A stretch of 64,000 nucleotides of DNA from Sorghum bicolor (lineage: Eukaryota > Streptophyta > Magnoliopsida > Poales > Poaceae), in the NCBI RefSeq assembly GCF_000003195.3, contig NC_012873.2:49881166-49945165 (forward strand). Reading direction: 5' to 3'. The notes under the pieces are model-generated. The model saw nothing but the letters and a program-made list of their open reading frames with translations, had not been told where the DNA came from and did not search any database. Positions within the stretch are counted from its first letter, which is position 1, and each line of letters opens with the position of its first letter. Position numbers and translations under genes: made by a program. Shown here piece by piece: positions 22,757 through 33,851 of this stretch.

Positions 22757-23032
22757 ACCCCGCCATGATGCGCGGCGGGGTTGCAACCCGCCATGATCGG
22801 TGGCGGGGTCCCTGTACCCCGCCATGGCGTGTGGCGGGGTCCACGTCAGCAGGCTCCGCCCACCCAGGCGCCACGTGGCACATCAACCCCGCCACCATGC
22901 ATGGCGGGGTGCAGTGATTTTGCCCCGCCATGCATGGTGGCGGGGCCAAACGGCCTAGATTTGAAAAATCTTTGCAAACCGGCTAAAATTGAAATTTGTT
23001 TTAAAAATGGGCTAAAAATAAAAAAAAAATTC
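22757..23032. repeat. Right terminal inverted repeat with palindromic modules
   Basis: Inverse of the left end. The outer A/T-rich segment and the first two modules (22886-22945) are nearly identical to the left repeat. Further in, the match weakens but the spacing of CCCCGCC...GGCGGGG modules (about 22759, 22786, 22819) and a TGACGTGG-type box persist. Five modules here against four on the left. Confidence 0.85.
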
Positions 23033-23040
23033 CTCCTTGA
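23033..23040. repeat. Target-site duplication, right copy (CTCCTTGA)
   Basis: Exact copy of 13238-13245, directly outside the right terminal repeat. Confidence 0.85.
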
Positions 23041-23110
23041 CGTCGTGGCTCACAGTTGTATGCCCCTCCTTGGTGATCGTGCCCTCCCTCCTAGAGGCCA
23101 CGTCCTGATA

Positions 23111-23467
23111 AGAGCAAGGTTAATAATTTAGCCAGCTGAAGGCTGTAACAGGTGACATGTCATATAAAGCTCGTAACATATAGCCAGCTAGTATTATAGA
23201 GTAACTCATGAGTTGACTGCATTAGCATATAAACATTTATTGCCTAGTACATGTGTGCACACGAGATTTGGGAGGGGCAGCACAGCGCCAGCTCTTCCCC
23301 CTGCTATGGGCTGCATGCCGACGTTTTGTCCTCGATCAATGCGTTCAGCCCGGCGAAGAGATAAACGGCGGCTTTCTTCTCTCTCTTATTTTCTCCCTCC
23401 TCCACGTGAGCTTGTTCTGACGTGGTGTTCCTTCTCGCCGGCTGAATCAGCCTTACTATACATGCTC
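23111..23467. mobile_element. Tourist-like MITE (AGAGCAAGG/CATGCTCT ends)
   Basis: Left end AGAGCAAGGTTAATAATTTAGCC matches the inverse of the right end GGCTGAATCAGCCTTACTATACATGCTCT in an interrupted way. It is followed directly by another MITE. No coding potential. Confidence 0.55.
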
Positions 23468-23470
23468 TAA

Positions 23471-23836
23471 GGCCAGTCTCAATGGTCTATTTCAATGCAC
23501 TGTTTCCAAAACAAATCTGCTGACAGAGCATCAATGAAACAAACAATGAAACAACCTCCACAATGCATGAGTTTCACCTTGATGTTTCCTAGACTGGGCA
23601 AAACATTTAATTACTGCAAAATGATTGGATCACATGCAAGATGGTGAAACGATTTAGTCCTCAGTGGGGATTTCATCCTGTTTCACCGCGTGGGAAACAA
23701 CGCCAACAGAGTTTCACCATGGTGAAACTACTTCCTTCTCTCTCCTCTTCGTTTCATGCAAAAAGTACAGTTTTGCTGACATGGCGCTCTAATAAATGTA
23801 CATGACATTCTGATGAAACCCCCACTGAGACTGGCC
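23471..23836. mobile_element. Tourist-like MITE (GGCCAGTCTCAATG family), full length
   Basis: 366 bp from GGCCAGTCTCAATGG to CCACTGAGACTGGCC, with TAA on both sides (23468-23470, 23837-23839). This is the best-preserved member of a family whose remnants occur at 4430, 4955, 7490 and 43155. Confidence 0.8.
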
Positions 23837-24159
23837 TAAGGCCGTGCCTCCGATGACCACAAGCCCTCCTAGGCTAGGGGCAAACCTCACATCATGACAC
23901 AGTAGGACCATTAGCATGGATCGGGTGTAGGTGAAACCATTATTTTTATATCCATCTCATCCCAAACTCATGTGAGAGCAGGTTTTCAAGAGATCCATGA
24001 GTAAAACCATTTTTTTACCCCATTTTACATAAGGGACCGGCTCAAAACAACTTTTGAAGCCGGTCAAGAAGTTGTACCAAACGGTAGCTTATTGCACCTA
24101 TGTCATAATATTTTTAGATATTAGTAACTAAGAAATATTTATTTATAATAAAATAAAAA
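23837..24159. other. Intergenic DNA, nothing recognised
   Basis: Unique-looking AT-rich sequence between two insertions. I see no gene, RNA or clear repeat. Confidence 0.4.
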
Positions 24160-24712
24160 ATCCAAAGATCAGCTAGGCGCTAGGCGGAATCTAGGCGCTG
24201 ACCCTCCACCTAGCGCCTAGTCGGGAGTAATCGCGCCTAGGCGTTCCTAGGCGTTTTGCTAGACGGTGACTAATACATGTATAAACATTTAAAAGAAAAA
24301 GAAAAAACAATAGATAAGTAGTAGTAATGGAAGGGAGAAAGAATAGAAGGCCCATTTAATGGCCCACTTTAGCCCAACTCTCTCATCCCGCATTGCCCCC
24401 TTGACCCCGTCTGCCCGCAAGCCACATCGCGAGTCGCGACTCTGCCCGCCGCCGCCCTCTCCCGCTGCTCCCTCTCTCCGCGCACGTCGTCGCCCGCGCT
24501 GCTCCTCCCCGCCGGCGACTGTCTCCTCCTCGCGCCCGCGGCCTCGCCGCCGTCTGTGCACGTCCGAAGTTCGGCCGGATGCTCTCCACCCCCACCGGCG
24601 CCGCCGCCGCCTAGGTTCCGCCTACCCCCATAGGCGAGGCGGGGAGCCTCCGATTCGCGACTAGTTGTGCCTAGTCGCACCTAGGCGAGCGCCTAGCGGA
24701 ACTTTGAAAAAA
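24160..24712. mobile_element. Inverted-repeat element rich in CTAGGCG motifs
   Basis: Left end TCCAAAGATCAGCTAGGCGCT resembles the inverse of the right end AGCGCCTAGCGGAACTTTGAA. Both ends contain clustered CTAGGCG/CGCCTAG motifs (24173-24255 and 24610-24700). The centre (24360-24600) is GC-rich with overlapping frames and no domain. A non-autonomous DNA transposon is likely; the superfamily is undecided. Confidence 0.5.
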
Positions 24713-24752
24713 TCTGACTCCTTTGCTGTCAAACCATTGAGATATGAAAAAA

Positions 24753-25388
24753 CACTCCATCCCTTCCACAATAAATAAGTTTTGAAAATTTTATACAAAT
24801 TAAGGACGATGGTACAAGGTGTATGTACCGAAAGATATCTTTTAGATTTGGCAATTATTGTTTACATGCATCCATGGTGAGTTGGGAACATATCTAGGGG
24901 AAACCACAATTTTCGTGAAAATCTGTGTAAACGATGGCAAAAAAGTTGTCCAAATTCACCAAAAAATCACAAATATAGATGATATAATTATACACAATCT
25001 TATAAAATATCTTTTCAAATTCGAATTCATTTGTGAGATATAAAAATAACAAATTTCAAGCTAGAAAAGCTGTCCACAAGATTTGTTAGAAAATTATTAT
25101 TTTTATATCTCATAAACGAATTCGATTTTGGACAAGATATTTTACAAGGTTATGTATCATCACATTATCTACGCGTGTGATTTTTATTGGTGAATTTAGA
25201 TGACTTTTTTGCTGTGGTTTGCATTGGTTTTCATAAAGATTGTGGTTTCCACAAGATACGCTCCCTGATTGGTTTTCGTATTAGGAGACAGTGTTCCATG
25301 TATAGAATGTTTTTTATTTTGGGATAAATTTTAAACCCTAAAAATTATTTAAGGACGGAGGTAAAACATTAATTAACGACGGAGGGAG
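24753..25388. mobile_element. Stowaway-like element containing a long foldback
   Basis: Left end CTCCATCCCTTCCAC and right end GACGGAGGGAG with TA after it are Stowaway-type termini. Between them, about 24870-25280, is an imperfect foldback. AAACCACAATTTTCGTG pairs with the distant inverse, and GAGATATAAAAATAA pairs with TTATTTTTATATCTC across the centre near 25060. Confidence 0.55.
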
Positions 25389-25788
25389 TATTTTAGCTTA
25401 CATTTTAAATATCAAGTAATAAAAATGTTATTAAAAAATTAAAAAACGAGTCCTTTCCTCTTGTTGGGCTGTAGAATGCAAAGCACCAACCAAGCGCACA
25501 CTCAGCCCGGCAGCCCGTTAGGTCGAAACCACACAAAGCCGCCGCCCGCCGCCCGCCGCCCTGCCACGGCAACGGCAAGAGAGAGGGAAACCTGCCGCGC
25601 TTGGCGGCTCCCTCGACACCGTCGGCCGTCGCTTGGGACTCGTCGGGTCGACCCCGTTTCCACCGGGCACCTCCTGTGAGACAGTCCACCCCCTCCCCCC
25701 AATTCGTTTCCTTCGGCCCTTGCCTCACTGGGCGTATTCGCTCCGCCCCACTGCCGGCCTTCCGCCGTCTCTGTGGTGCGGCTTCGTC

Positions 25789-28700
25789 ATGGCGCCGGCG
25801 CGGGTGGATGCCGAGAAGGTAATTTTGCTGCTCGATTTTCTTCATTTTTTAAAAAAGTTTTCTAAGAGATTTGCTTGTTTTTGCTCACGGTTCATGCGGT
25901 TATCTCATGGTCCTCTTTATCATCCAGCAGGAAGCTCAGCACGAGCTGGAGGTGAAGGTGGCCAAGTATTCGCGGGGTCAGGGTGCTGACTTGAAGGTAA
26001 TCCATTATTGTGCTCTTGCAAACAAGTTGCAAGTGTTAATCATTCTACTTCTATACTTTATGCTAGCCAGCTATGCTACTGTCATTTTCTCTTGAAACTG
26101 CACATTGACTAGTTTGGTGTGGAATGGCTTTGTAGGCGCTGGGGGACAAGAAGTTGAAAGGGCAGCTCAGTGTAAAAGAAAAGCTATATGGCCAATCTGC
26201 AAAAGCTGCTGCAAAGGCCGAAAAGGTCAGCTCTCTTTTCATTGCATTGTTGTGGATTTGGATCGCAAAATATGCAAGTTGGTGTCTCACTAGAAATCTT
26301 AGGTGTAGTTGTGAACATTAGGTGGATGAAACAAGAGAATCTGATATTAAAAACTTGTGATTGGTTATTGTTTATGTATGTTTGTACCACGCAATAGCTG
26401 TTTAGCTGTTTTGACTTCAAGGGAATCCAGTTTGGATGAGCTGAGTATTTGCACATAGAGGGTTAGCATTTGAAGCATTATATGAGTCGCTATAACATTA
26501 TTACTGTCAAAAAGGACAGAGCCTCAGGAAGATCTGTATGTAAATTTTTTATGCATATTGGCTTGCTATAAAAGTACTATTGCTGAGTTGAAACATGCTT
26601 GCTTAGATGCTTTGGAGCAGAGCTTTGTTATCTTAGATTAGATGAGCTCCTAATTCTTCCTCTGAGCAGAACTTGGACATTGACGTGGTCTCTAATATAA
26701 CACTTTGATTAGCAATATTATAAAAGATATTATCTTAAATAGAGGTATCATTATGAAAGTAGTATTCATAATAAATCTAGTAATGCCAATCTAGTCCTAT
26801 ATATCTAAATAAATATTTTAGATATTGATAGTTGAAAATAAAAAAAGTTTGACTTAAAGACAAACCTAGATGGACGTTATTTGTGATAAGAGGAAGTAGC
26901 TGTTTGTGAAAGGGCATGCCTACCTTTTTGAAGACAGTATGAGGGGCTACCTTGCATAGCTTAAATATGTTTATCTATTAGATTTCTTAGTTTGACTCAC
27001 TTTTCTCATGACCTTTGTTCTTGATGGTTATACTCTTGAACTAGCTGCTGTTAATTTCCTCTTTAATGAAATAACAGACAGCTCTCCTGCCTGTTTGAGT
27101 TAAAAAAATTGTTATTAATTTCAAAGATATGTCCTTGTCTGATTTCCGTTACTCCATTTTGCAGTGGCTTATGCCGAATGATGGAGGTATTTTAGAGCCT
27201 GATCATTTGGAGAAGACATATAGATTTTCACAAAGGGATATATTGACGGAAGTGGATCTTTTGAGTTCAAGAAAACCATTTGATATGATCTTACCTGGTA
27301 AATCTGTTAGTCAATGTTAGTGTTAGAATTTCTGTCAACATAACTTATCTGTCGCTCTTACCAAAACCAACCGTTAACTGTTTGATAATAACAACCTTGT
27401 TGATTCTATATGATCCTTTATTAGAGTAAAAAATATCTAAAAAAGGCCCTTTTTGCTGATATTTATAGTTTCATACATGATACTGTACCGAATCCCACAT
27501 TCATGTCCAGTGCCAATTTTGTTTGATCCAGAAAATTTTCACATTCAACTTTGTTAGTCTACCTCACTATTAACTTTTCTGAATATGTGATCACTGGGTA
27601 CTATGGGGTCTGACTGACCCTTGTATTGTGCAGTGCTCGGTCCTTATAATATAGGATACACACCAAATGGCCGCTACATGCTAGTAGGCGGACGAAAAGG
27701 CCATCTTGCAATGATGGATATGTTGCATATGGATCTTATCAAGGAGTTTGAGGTAAGTTCTTTTACTATTGAAGTATTTCCGTCCACATGGGTTTACCCT
27801 TGTTTATGCCAGGTTCTAATTCTACTTTTTTTTAAATAATATTATTTCAATAGAAAATTGCAAAACTAGTAGATGGTAAATTCTAAAAATTGTAGATCTA
27901 GTAGCCTGTCGGCTTGGGCAGCCAACAGGTGAGTTATCGGCCCTTCACAGGTCGATACATGCATATTGGCCTTCTAATTGCCGATAAGAAGACTACATGT
28001 CAGCTAACGGCCTGGTGTAGGACTTGTCGGCCCTACAATTGCCAATAGGACTTATCAGCATCCTAGTTGCTGATTAGATCTCTTTCTTTATTTTCTTTTG
28101 TCAATTCAAAACATAAAACCTTGGCACCTCTAAAAATCATGTAATTTTTAATTGGATAACAAAAACAAGAAAAGTCCGTTTTGCTTAGATCTGGTATCAT
28201 AGCTTTTGTATATTTTAAATTAAATTATTCTCAGAATGTTATATTTGAGTTTTTGGTTAAGTTGTCTGGCCCTAAAATGGCTTGCAAAAAATTGGAAAAT
28301 AATTTATCATGGTTTAAAAATTAGTATTTTGTCATGTTTTTTTTGCATACATGCTTTGTTATGGAACTTTGTTATTTAATTTAGTATCTACCATCTAATT
28401 TTGAGCATTTGTTTTGTTAAGGAACTTTGGATTTCACCTGAACACACATATACTGTGAAATTATATGGCAATACTAATTTTTAAACCATGGATTTGGATG
28501 ATTTTTCTTGTATTTTTTTGGATACCATTTTAGAGCCAAACATTTTAACCAAAAAACTGAAATATAGGATTTTGGGAAGAGATTCTAATTTCAAAACTAC
28601 AAATGTTATGATGCCAGCTCTTAGCAAAATGGATCATGCTTGATTTTTAGCATCTATTTGGAAACTTACATGCATTTTGGAGGTCCCCCTCCTTTATTTT

Positions 28701-31700
28701 GGATCTATAAGAGAAGTCATAATTAAAAAAGGGAAAATGAATGCATGCAGCATTTTGGGAAGAATTTTAATTTCAAAACTACAAATGTTATGATGCCAGA
28801 TCCTTGGAAAGTGGATCACTTGATTTTTAGTATCTATGGGAAAGTTGCATGATTTTTGGAGGTCCCGAGGTTCTTTATTTTGGATCTATAAGAGAAAGAA
28901 GTAAAGGGAAAATGAATTTGCATTACATGTCGGCAACTAGAGAGCCAATGGGAGCTATTGGCACATGGATTGTTGATAGGAGTCTGCTCCAGGCTGTCTG
29001 TCGGCCCATGGATTGTCGATAGGAGTCTGCTCCTGGCCAACATGCTGACTTGAATGACCACAGTTGGCTGCCACACAGGCCTATCGGCAATTGGAGAGCC
29101 GATAGGCGGCCTATTTGCCTCTGCACTGCCAGCAGGCTGCTAGTTTTGCAATTTCATAGAAGTAGCACCCAGGTCTACAATTATTCATTAAAATAAAATT
29201 ATTTATGGGAAAAGTTTCCTAATTCTGCTACACTGGTGTTGTTTTCTTTAAGTATAGAGGAACCATATGCTAGAGAAGAACAATGAGTAGTAGGAGTGAA
29301 AGATAAAATTATGCTAGAAATGGCTATTTTATGCTATCCTCAATGAAGAATGGCGAGGAAGATGTATTGGAGTAAATTGCACCATATAGGCAATTAGGCA
29401 TATACATTAGAACATTTGCATTGTACTGTGTAATCACACACAAAAAAAGGTATATACGTAAGAACTTGTGAGATGGTTGCAACCAGAGCGAGGATCTTGA
29501 AAGTTACTCAAATTTGTTGGAACTTCTTTTTGCCATCCTCTACATGCCAAAATCAGACTTGCTGGCCTAACTTGCACACAGTGTTCAGAAAAAGCGCAAT
29601 TAAACACTCACTTAGGCAGGTATGCTTAAGCGCAAGGCTGAACCCTGGTGCATCACCTAGGCCACAGGTGTCTGATTAAATGCAGCCTAGCAGGTAAGTG
29701 GCATAGAAGCCAGGAAAATCGGGAGCGAGCCAGGCTGGCATGGGCATGGGTGGGCAGGTGGGTGAGCTCGAAAAAAGAAACGTGGTAGCATGAAAGTGCA
29801 GTGAGGTAGATTAGGGAAGGGGTTTGCGGCTAAGGTTATCAAAGGGGGAAAATCTCCTGTGCAAAGTTCTTGCGCTGCAGGCGTCGTCATCACATCTTCT
29901 TGCGTTGCTACTGACTGTGAGAGGAAACTCGAGTTTGAGCTTCTTGTGTCGCTGCCGGCACAACACAGCACAACCCCAAGCCCCCACTGACTCATGCTAT
30001 CACAAGGCCTGGCCACCCGAGGCCTGTGATGCAAGACCTTATGGTATGCAAATTGCAGCTGGCAGTTCGGTGCAAGCGTGTGGCGCTGGGACGAGAAAAG
30101 AGGAAAGAAGTGCAGCACCGGAGGGCGATGTGTGCTTTCGATAGACATGAGGAGAATAGGATGGGAGGGCATGCGGTTTGGGTGTAGGGTCTTTAATGGG
30201 CTTGGGCCACTCATGGGTCTATTGTTATTAAGGATGGGCTAAATTAGAGATGCACTCAAGCACCCCAGAAAAAAAAGAAAAAAACACTTAATTCCGTTTA
30301 ACCTCCAGGAAGGGGGGGGGGGGGGGGGGTTTACGAATGGGCATATATGGAGGCTGAGTCATATATTGGTCAACCTCCCCTTTGCCACACATTCGATCAT
30401 GTCTGTTAGGGTTTGCATGAACACTTTTAAAATATTACGTGGGCAACTTTAAACAGCTATCAAGGTGCAAGTTCTACACTGATTATTTTTTTCCCCATTT
30501 CATATGCTTTGAATGGTGGCAGCTACACGTGAACCAAGTTTGATTATTATAGTCCAGGCCTAGTCCAGGCTTGTCAGTTTCTTAGAACAGTAGGAGACTA
30601 TTCCTGTCCTTTCCATTGTGTTTATGATCCATGTTTACTAAGATGAACTCCATTATTTTGATCAATGTTCGATGGTCCTGCACTAATGCTGATGTATCTT
30701 TCAATTTCTGTTGAAATATTGCCAGCACCATCCATTTTTGGCCACTTTCACAGTTTTAATAATGAGTAATCGCAATTAGCATCTCTTATTTCTTTTCATG
30801 CGCTTCATGGATAATACATTTATCTGATCTGATTTTATTTCTTTAGGTGAGGGAAACTGTTCGCGATGTGACATTCTTACACAATGAGCAGTTGTATGCA
30901 GTCGCTCAAAAAAAGTAATTTTTTTTTTTACTTTGCTGGAACTGTGTACTATGTCATCATTGCTTATAAAATATTTATAACATGTATTAAGTATTAACTG
31001 TTGGCCTGAAAATATGAAATAAAGGAGTATTAAAATTCACAGAAATCGCTGTTCAGGGTCCCAAATGAGAACATATACCAAATTGTTGTGAAACCTATTG
31101 ATCAACTAGGTCATAAAATTATTTCGAAATGGTTGATGTATATTCCTCAGAAATATCCTGAAGTCATTATTTCAGCAACCTTCATTTTTGTGAGCAATAA
31201 GCCTATTTCTGGCAGCCCATTGAGTACATAATCTGATTTTTCTTTTTGAACTTCATAATCTGAATCTTGATGATGTGAGGTAGAAACAGATGAGAATTGC
31301 CATTTGAGGCCTGGGCTGCTCTGACTGATCTGAATTGCTTGTCTGGAACTGTTCGTCATTGCTTTACTAAGCCATTGAATTATTCTAGAATTTGAAATGT
31401 TTGTACTAGGTTAGATCAAGCAAAATTGTATATGGTTGTAGCTGGTGCTTTATTGTTCTAGGAAGTTGAATATGGCTGTTGGTTTCTGTTTCCTGTCTAC
31501 TATTAACATTTCATAGTTACTCATGAAATATTTTTCAAACAGGTACCCCTACATATATAATCGACATGGTACAGAAATTCATTGTCTGAAGGTAAGCATG
31601 ATGGAAATATCTTTTGGTGAATATAAGAGTAGTGATATTTCTGTGACGATATTACTGTTCAAGTTTGTTTTCACATGCTTATAGGAAAATTATAGAAGAA

Positions 31701-33230
31701 AATATTCGATAATATAATCATATTTGTCTTATTTGCATTCATGAAAACTGCACTATATGTCAAACTGAAAGTGGATCTCAGCTACATGTGACTGAGTCTC
31801 AATATAACATTGGTATTTTCCAAGAACACATAACTTACAGTTCCATTGGCTAATTTTCCACAATACTGAAAATAAAAGTTTGCCTACGGTAGACAATAAA
31901 TGAGCACATACTTCACAGTTCAGTCATCAAATGCCTTGCATCCAGGAGATCATCTGTCACTTGATCAATTCAGTATCTTTTTTATTTTCCTTTTAAATCC
32001 CACTGGGCCTCCAAATGAACTTATTAGGAATTTCTTTGGAATATAATACTGTGCGCTGATGAGCATGGCAACAGTTTAGCAACATAGATTTTTAGAGATG
32101 TTTATCGGTCTCAGCCTGTCCTCATTGCATCGATGATAGATGTGGTATCATTCTAAACTCTGTAAAGATGTTTCCTTTTGTGAGTCTGATTGCTTCTATG
32201 TTGGCAGGAACATGGAAAAGCATTGAAACTCCAATTTCTGTCTAAACAATTCCTCTTGGCATCGATAAACAGCTTTGGGCAGCTCCACTACCAAGATGTG
32301 AGCACTGGTGAAATGGTTGCAAATTACAGGACAGGTCTGGGGCGTACCGATGTTATGCGGGCCAATCCTTACAATGCTGTCATTGGTCTTGGGCATGCTG
32401 GTGGCAAAGTTACCATGTGGAAACCAACCAGTGTGAAACCCCTTGTTACTATGCTGTGCCATCATGGCCCAGTGACTGCTGTTGCATTTGACAGGGGCGG
32501 CCATCTTATGGCAACAGCAGGTGTTGACAGGAAGATAAAGATCTGGGACCTGAGGAAGTATGAGGTTGTGCGCTCTTACCCACAGCGTGCTCAGTCCTTG
32601 GATTTTAGCCAGAAGGGGCTGTTGGCCTGCAGCAATGGATCTCAGGTAGAGATATACAGGGATTTTGGTGGGCATGATTATAAGCTTTACATGAAGCACA
32701 GAATATTGAAGGGCTATCAGGTTGGGAAGGTTTTGTTCCGCCCCTATGAAGATATTCTGGGAATTGGGCACTCGATGGGCTTTTCTTCCATACTTGTTCC
32801 AGGTTCTGGTGAGCCGAACTTTGATACCTTTGTTGACAACCCCATGGAAACTACCAAGCAGAAACGTGAGAAGGAGGTACATGCTCTCCTTGATAAACTC
32901 CCGCCGGAGACTATCATGCTCAACCCAAACATGATAGCCACTGTAAGAGCTCCAAAGAAGAAAGAGAAGAAGACCAAGAAAGAGATTGAGGAAGAGATGG
33001 ATGATGCCATTGAAGCTGCCAAGAACATTGAGCGCAAGAAGAAGACCAAGGGTAGGAGCAAACCCAGCAAGCGGGCCAAGAAGAAAGAGGAAGATGTTTT
33101 CAAAGCCAAGAGGCCCTTCCTGGAGCAATCCGAGGAGATCAATGGACGTCCTGACAAGAAGCAGCGGATAGGCGAAGAGGTCGAACTCCCAAAAGCCTTG
33201 CAGCGGTTTGCCAAGAAACCACAGTCATGA
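25789..33230 (+). CDS. UTP7: WD40 ribosome-biogenesis protein, UTP7/WDR46 (BING4) homologue
   Basis: Component of the small-subunit processome that helps cleave and fold pre-18S rRNA with U3 snoRNP in the nucleolus. Eight exons: 25789-25818, 25931-25996, 26136-26225, 27165-27297, 27634-27752, 30847-30914, 31543-31591, 32208-33230. All junctions keep frame, giving 525 residues, similar to the yeast and animal proteins. A charged N-terminus (KLKGQLSVKEKLYGQSAKAA) precedes a WD40 propeller from about residue 95 to 390, with a clear repeat end at GVDRKIKIWDLR (~290). The conserved C-terminal BING4 region (RPYEDILGIGHSMGFSSIL, VPGSGEPNFD) follows. The last ~90 residues are Lys-rich (KKKEKKTKKE and similar), fitting nucleolar localisation. 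The ATG at 25789 opens a frame that is also open upstream, but no upstream ATG fits better. Intron 5 is 3.1 kb and carries insertions. Convergent with the RPC4-like gene. Confidence 0.93.
27849..29161. mobile_element. Inverted-repeat transposon in UTP7 intron 5, with GCCGATA motifs
   Basis: Left end AATAGAAAATTGCAAAACTAG matches the inverse of the right end CTAGTTTTGCAATTTCATAG. Both flanking regions (27910-28080 and 28930-29110) contain many TATCGGC/GCCGATA motifs in both orientations. The centre contains a duplicated segment with ATTTCAAAACTACAAATGTTATGATGCCAG (first copy near 28592, second near 28772). No transposase is visible, so it is non-autonomous. Target duplication is unclear. Confidence 0.6.
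29162..30846. other. Rest of UTP7 intron 5, including a second unclassified insertion
   Basis: Around 29590-30270 is a GC-richer block with TAAGCGCAAGGCTGAACC-type and GGGCTTGGGCCAC phrases ending in A-rich DNA (30268-30290). It looks like another insertion, but no ends can be paired. A run of 18 G residues occurs at 30312-30329. No nested gene is supported; frames at 29687-30214 and 29824-30144 lie opposite each other and lack domains. Confidence 0.4.
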
Positions 33231-33609
33231 TCATAGTTAACACTGTTGGGATTTCACATTCGTTATGCGTCGCTAGTGAGTCTTTATGATTTAACTGCCA
33301 AGTATGTAAAATTCCCCCGTTAGGAAACGGTGCTGCATGAGCCGAAATTTTTGTTCTGAACTTTTGGTATTCCAGTGAGCATGGCCGTGTCAGCTGATTT
33401 TTTTTTCCTTTTTTACCCTTGGTTCTCGTAGAGTTTATTGTGGATCATCTAAAGTCTTAAAAGGCACTCTGAGTAGTGGCTACGTGCCTTTGTGGTCAAG
33501 CACCGAAGAATCAGAACTTTGAACCAGAAGCACTGATTCGCTACTGCCCATTACGCTTGAGCTTTGGTTTGTCTGCGGTATCCATGTGGCAAAGGCGTTG
33601 CTTGTACAT
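33231..33609 (+). other. UTP7 3' untranslated region and downstream flank
   Basis: AT-rich sequence after the TGA at 33228-33230. No canonical AATAAA is obvious. A MITE begins at 33610, so the transcript probably ends before it. Confidence 0.4.
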
Positions 33610-33851
33610 GGCCTTGTTTAGTTCCAAATTTTTTTTAAAATGGTCACTGTAACACTTTCGTTTGTATTTGACAAATATTGTTCAATCATGAACTAACTAG
33701 ACTCAAAAGATTTATCTCACAAATTATAGGTAAACTGTATAATTAGTTTTTATTTATATTTATATTTAATGCTTTATGCATGTGCTGCAAGATTCGATGT
33801 GACGAAAAATCTAAAAAATTTTGAAATTTTTTTTGGGAACTAAACAAGACC
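33610..33851. mobile_element. Tourist-like MITE (GGCCTTGTTTAG family) between convergent genes
   Basis: 242 bp from GGCCTTGTTTAGTTCC to GGGAACTAAACAAGACC, with the family interior CTAACTAGACTCAAAAG. Confidence 0.75.

Larger units (their letters stand above)
13246..23032. mobile_element. Complete Mutator-like transposon carrying three genes
   Basis: 9787 bp, starting GAATTTTTTTTTT and ending with its inverse, bounded by identical 8-bp direct repeats. The inverted terminal regions match over about 260 bp with interruptions. Contents are a rightward zinc-module gene (13876-15735), a leftward plant-mobile-domain gene (16393-19166) and a leftward MURA-type transposase (19302-22022). The layout resembles maize MuDR, in which two genes read inward from the two terminal repeats and converge. 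The third gene and the mobile domain are additions relative to MuDR. All three coding regions are nearly intact but each has one lesion, so this copy is probably non-autonomous now. It inserted between the GDPD and UTP7-like host genes. Confidence 0.92.

Noticed and set aside
22378..22825. Long overlapping open frames on both strands in the GC-rich part of the Mutator-like element
   Set aside because: Pure composition effect: Ala/Pro/Arg/Gly-rich in every phase, no domain, overlapping the terminal repeat. Read instead as the transposase leader and promoter.
32196..33128. 310-residue open frame opposite the last UTP7 exon
   Set aside because: Antisense shadow of a conserved exon; the plus-strand frame has clear WD40 and BING4 motifs and clean splice sites.
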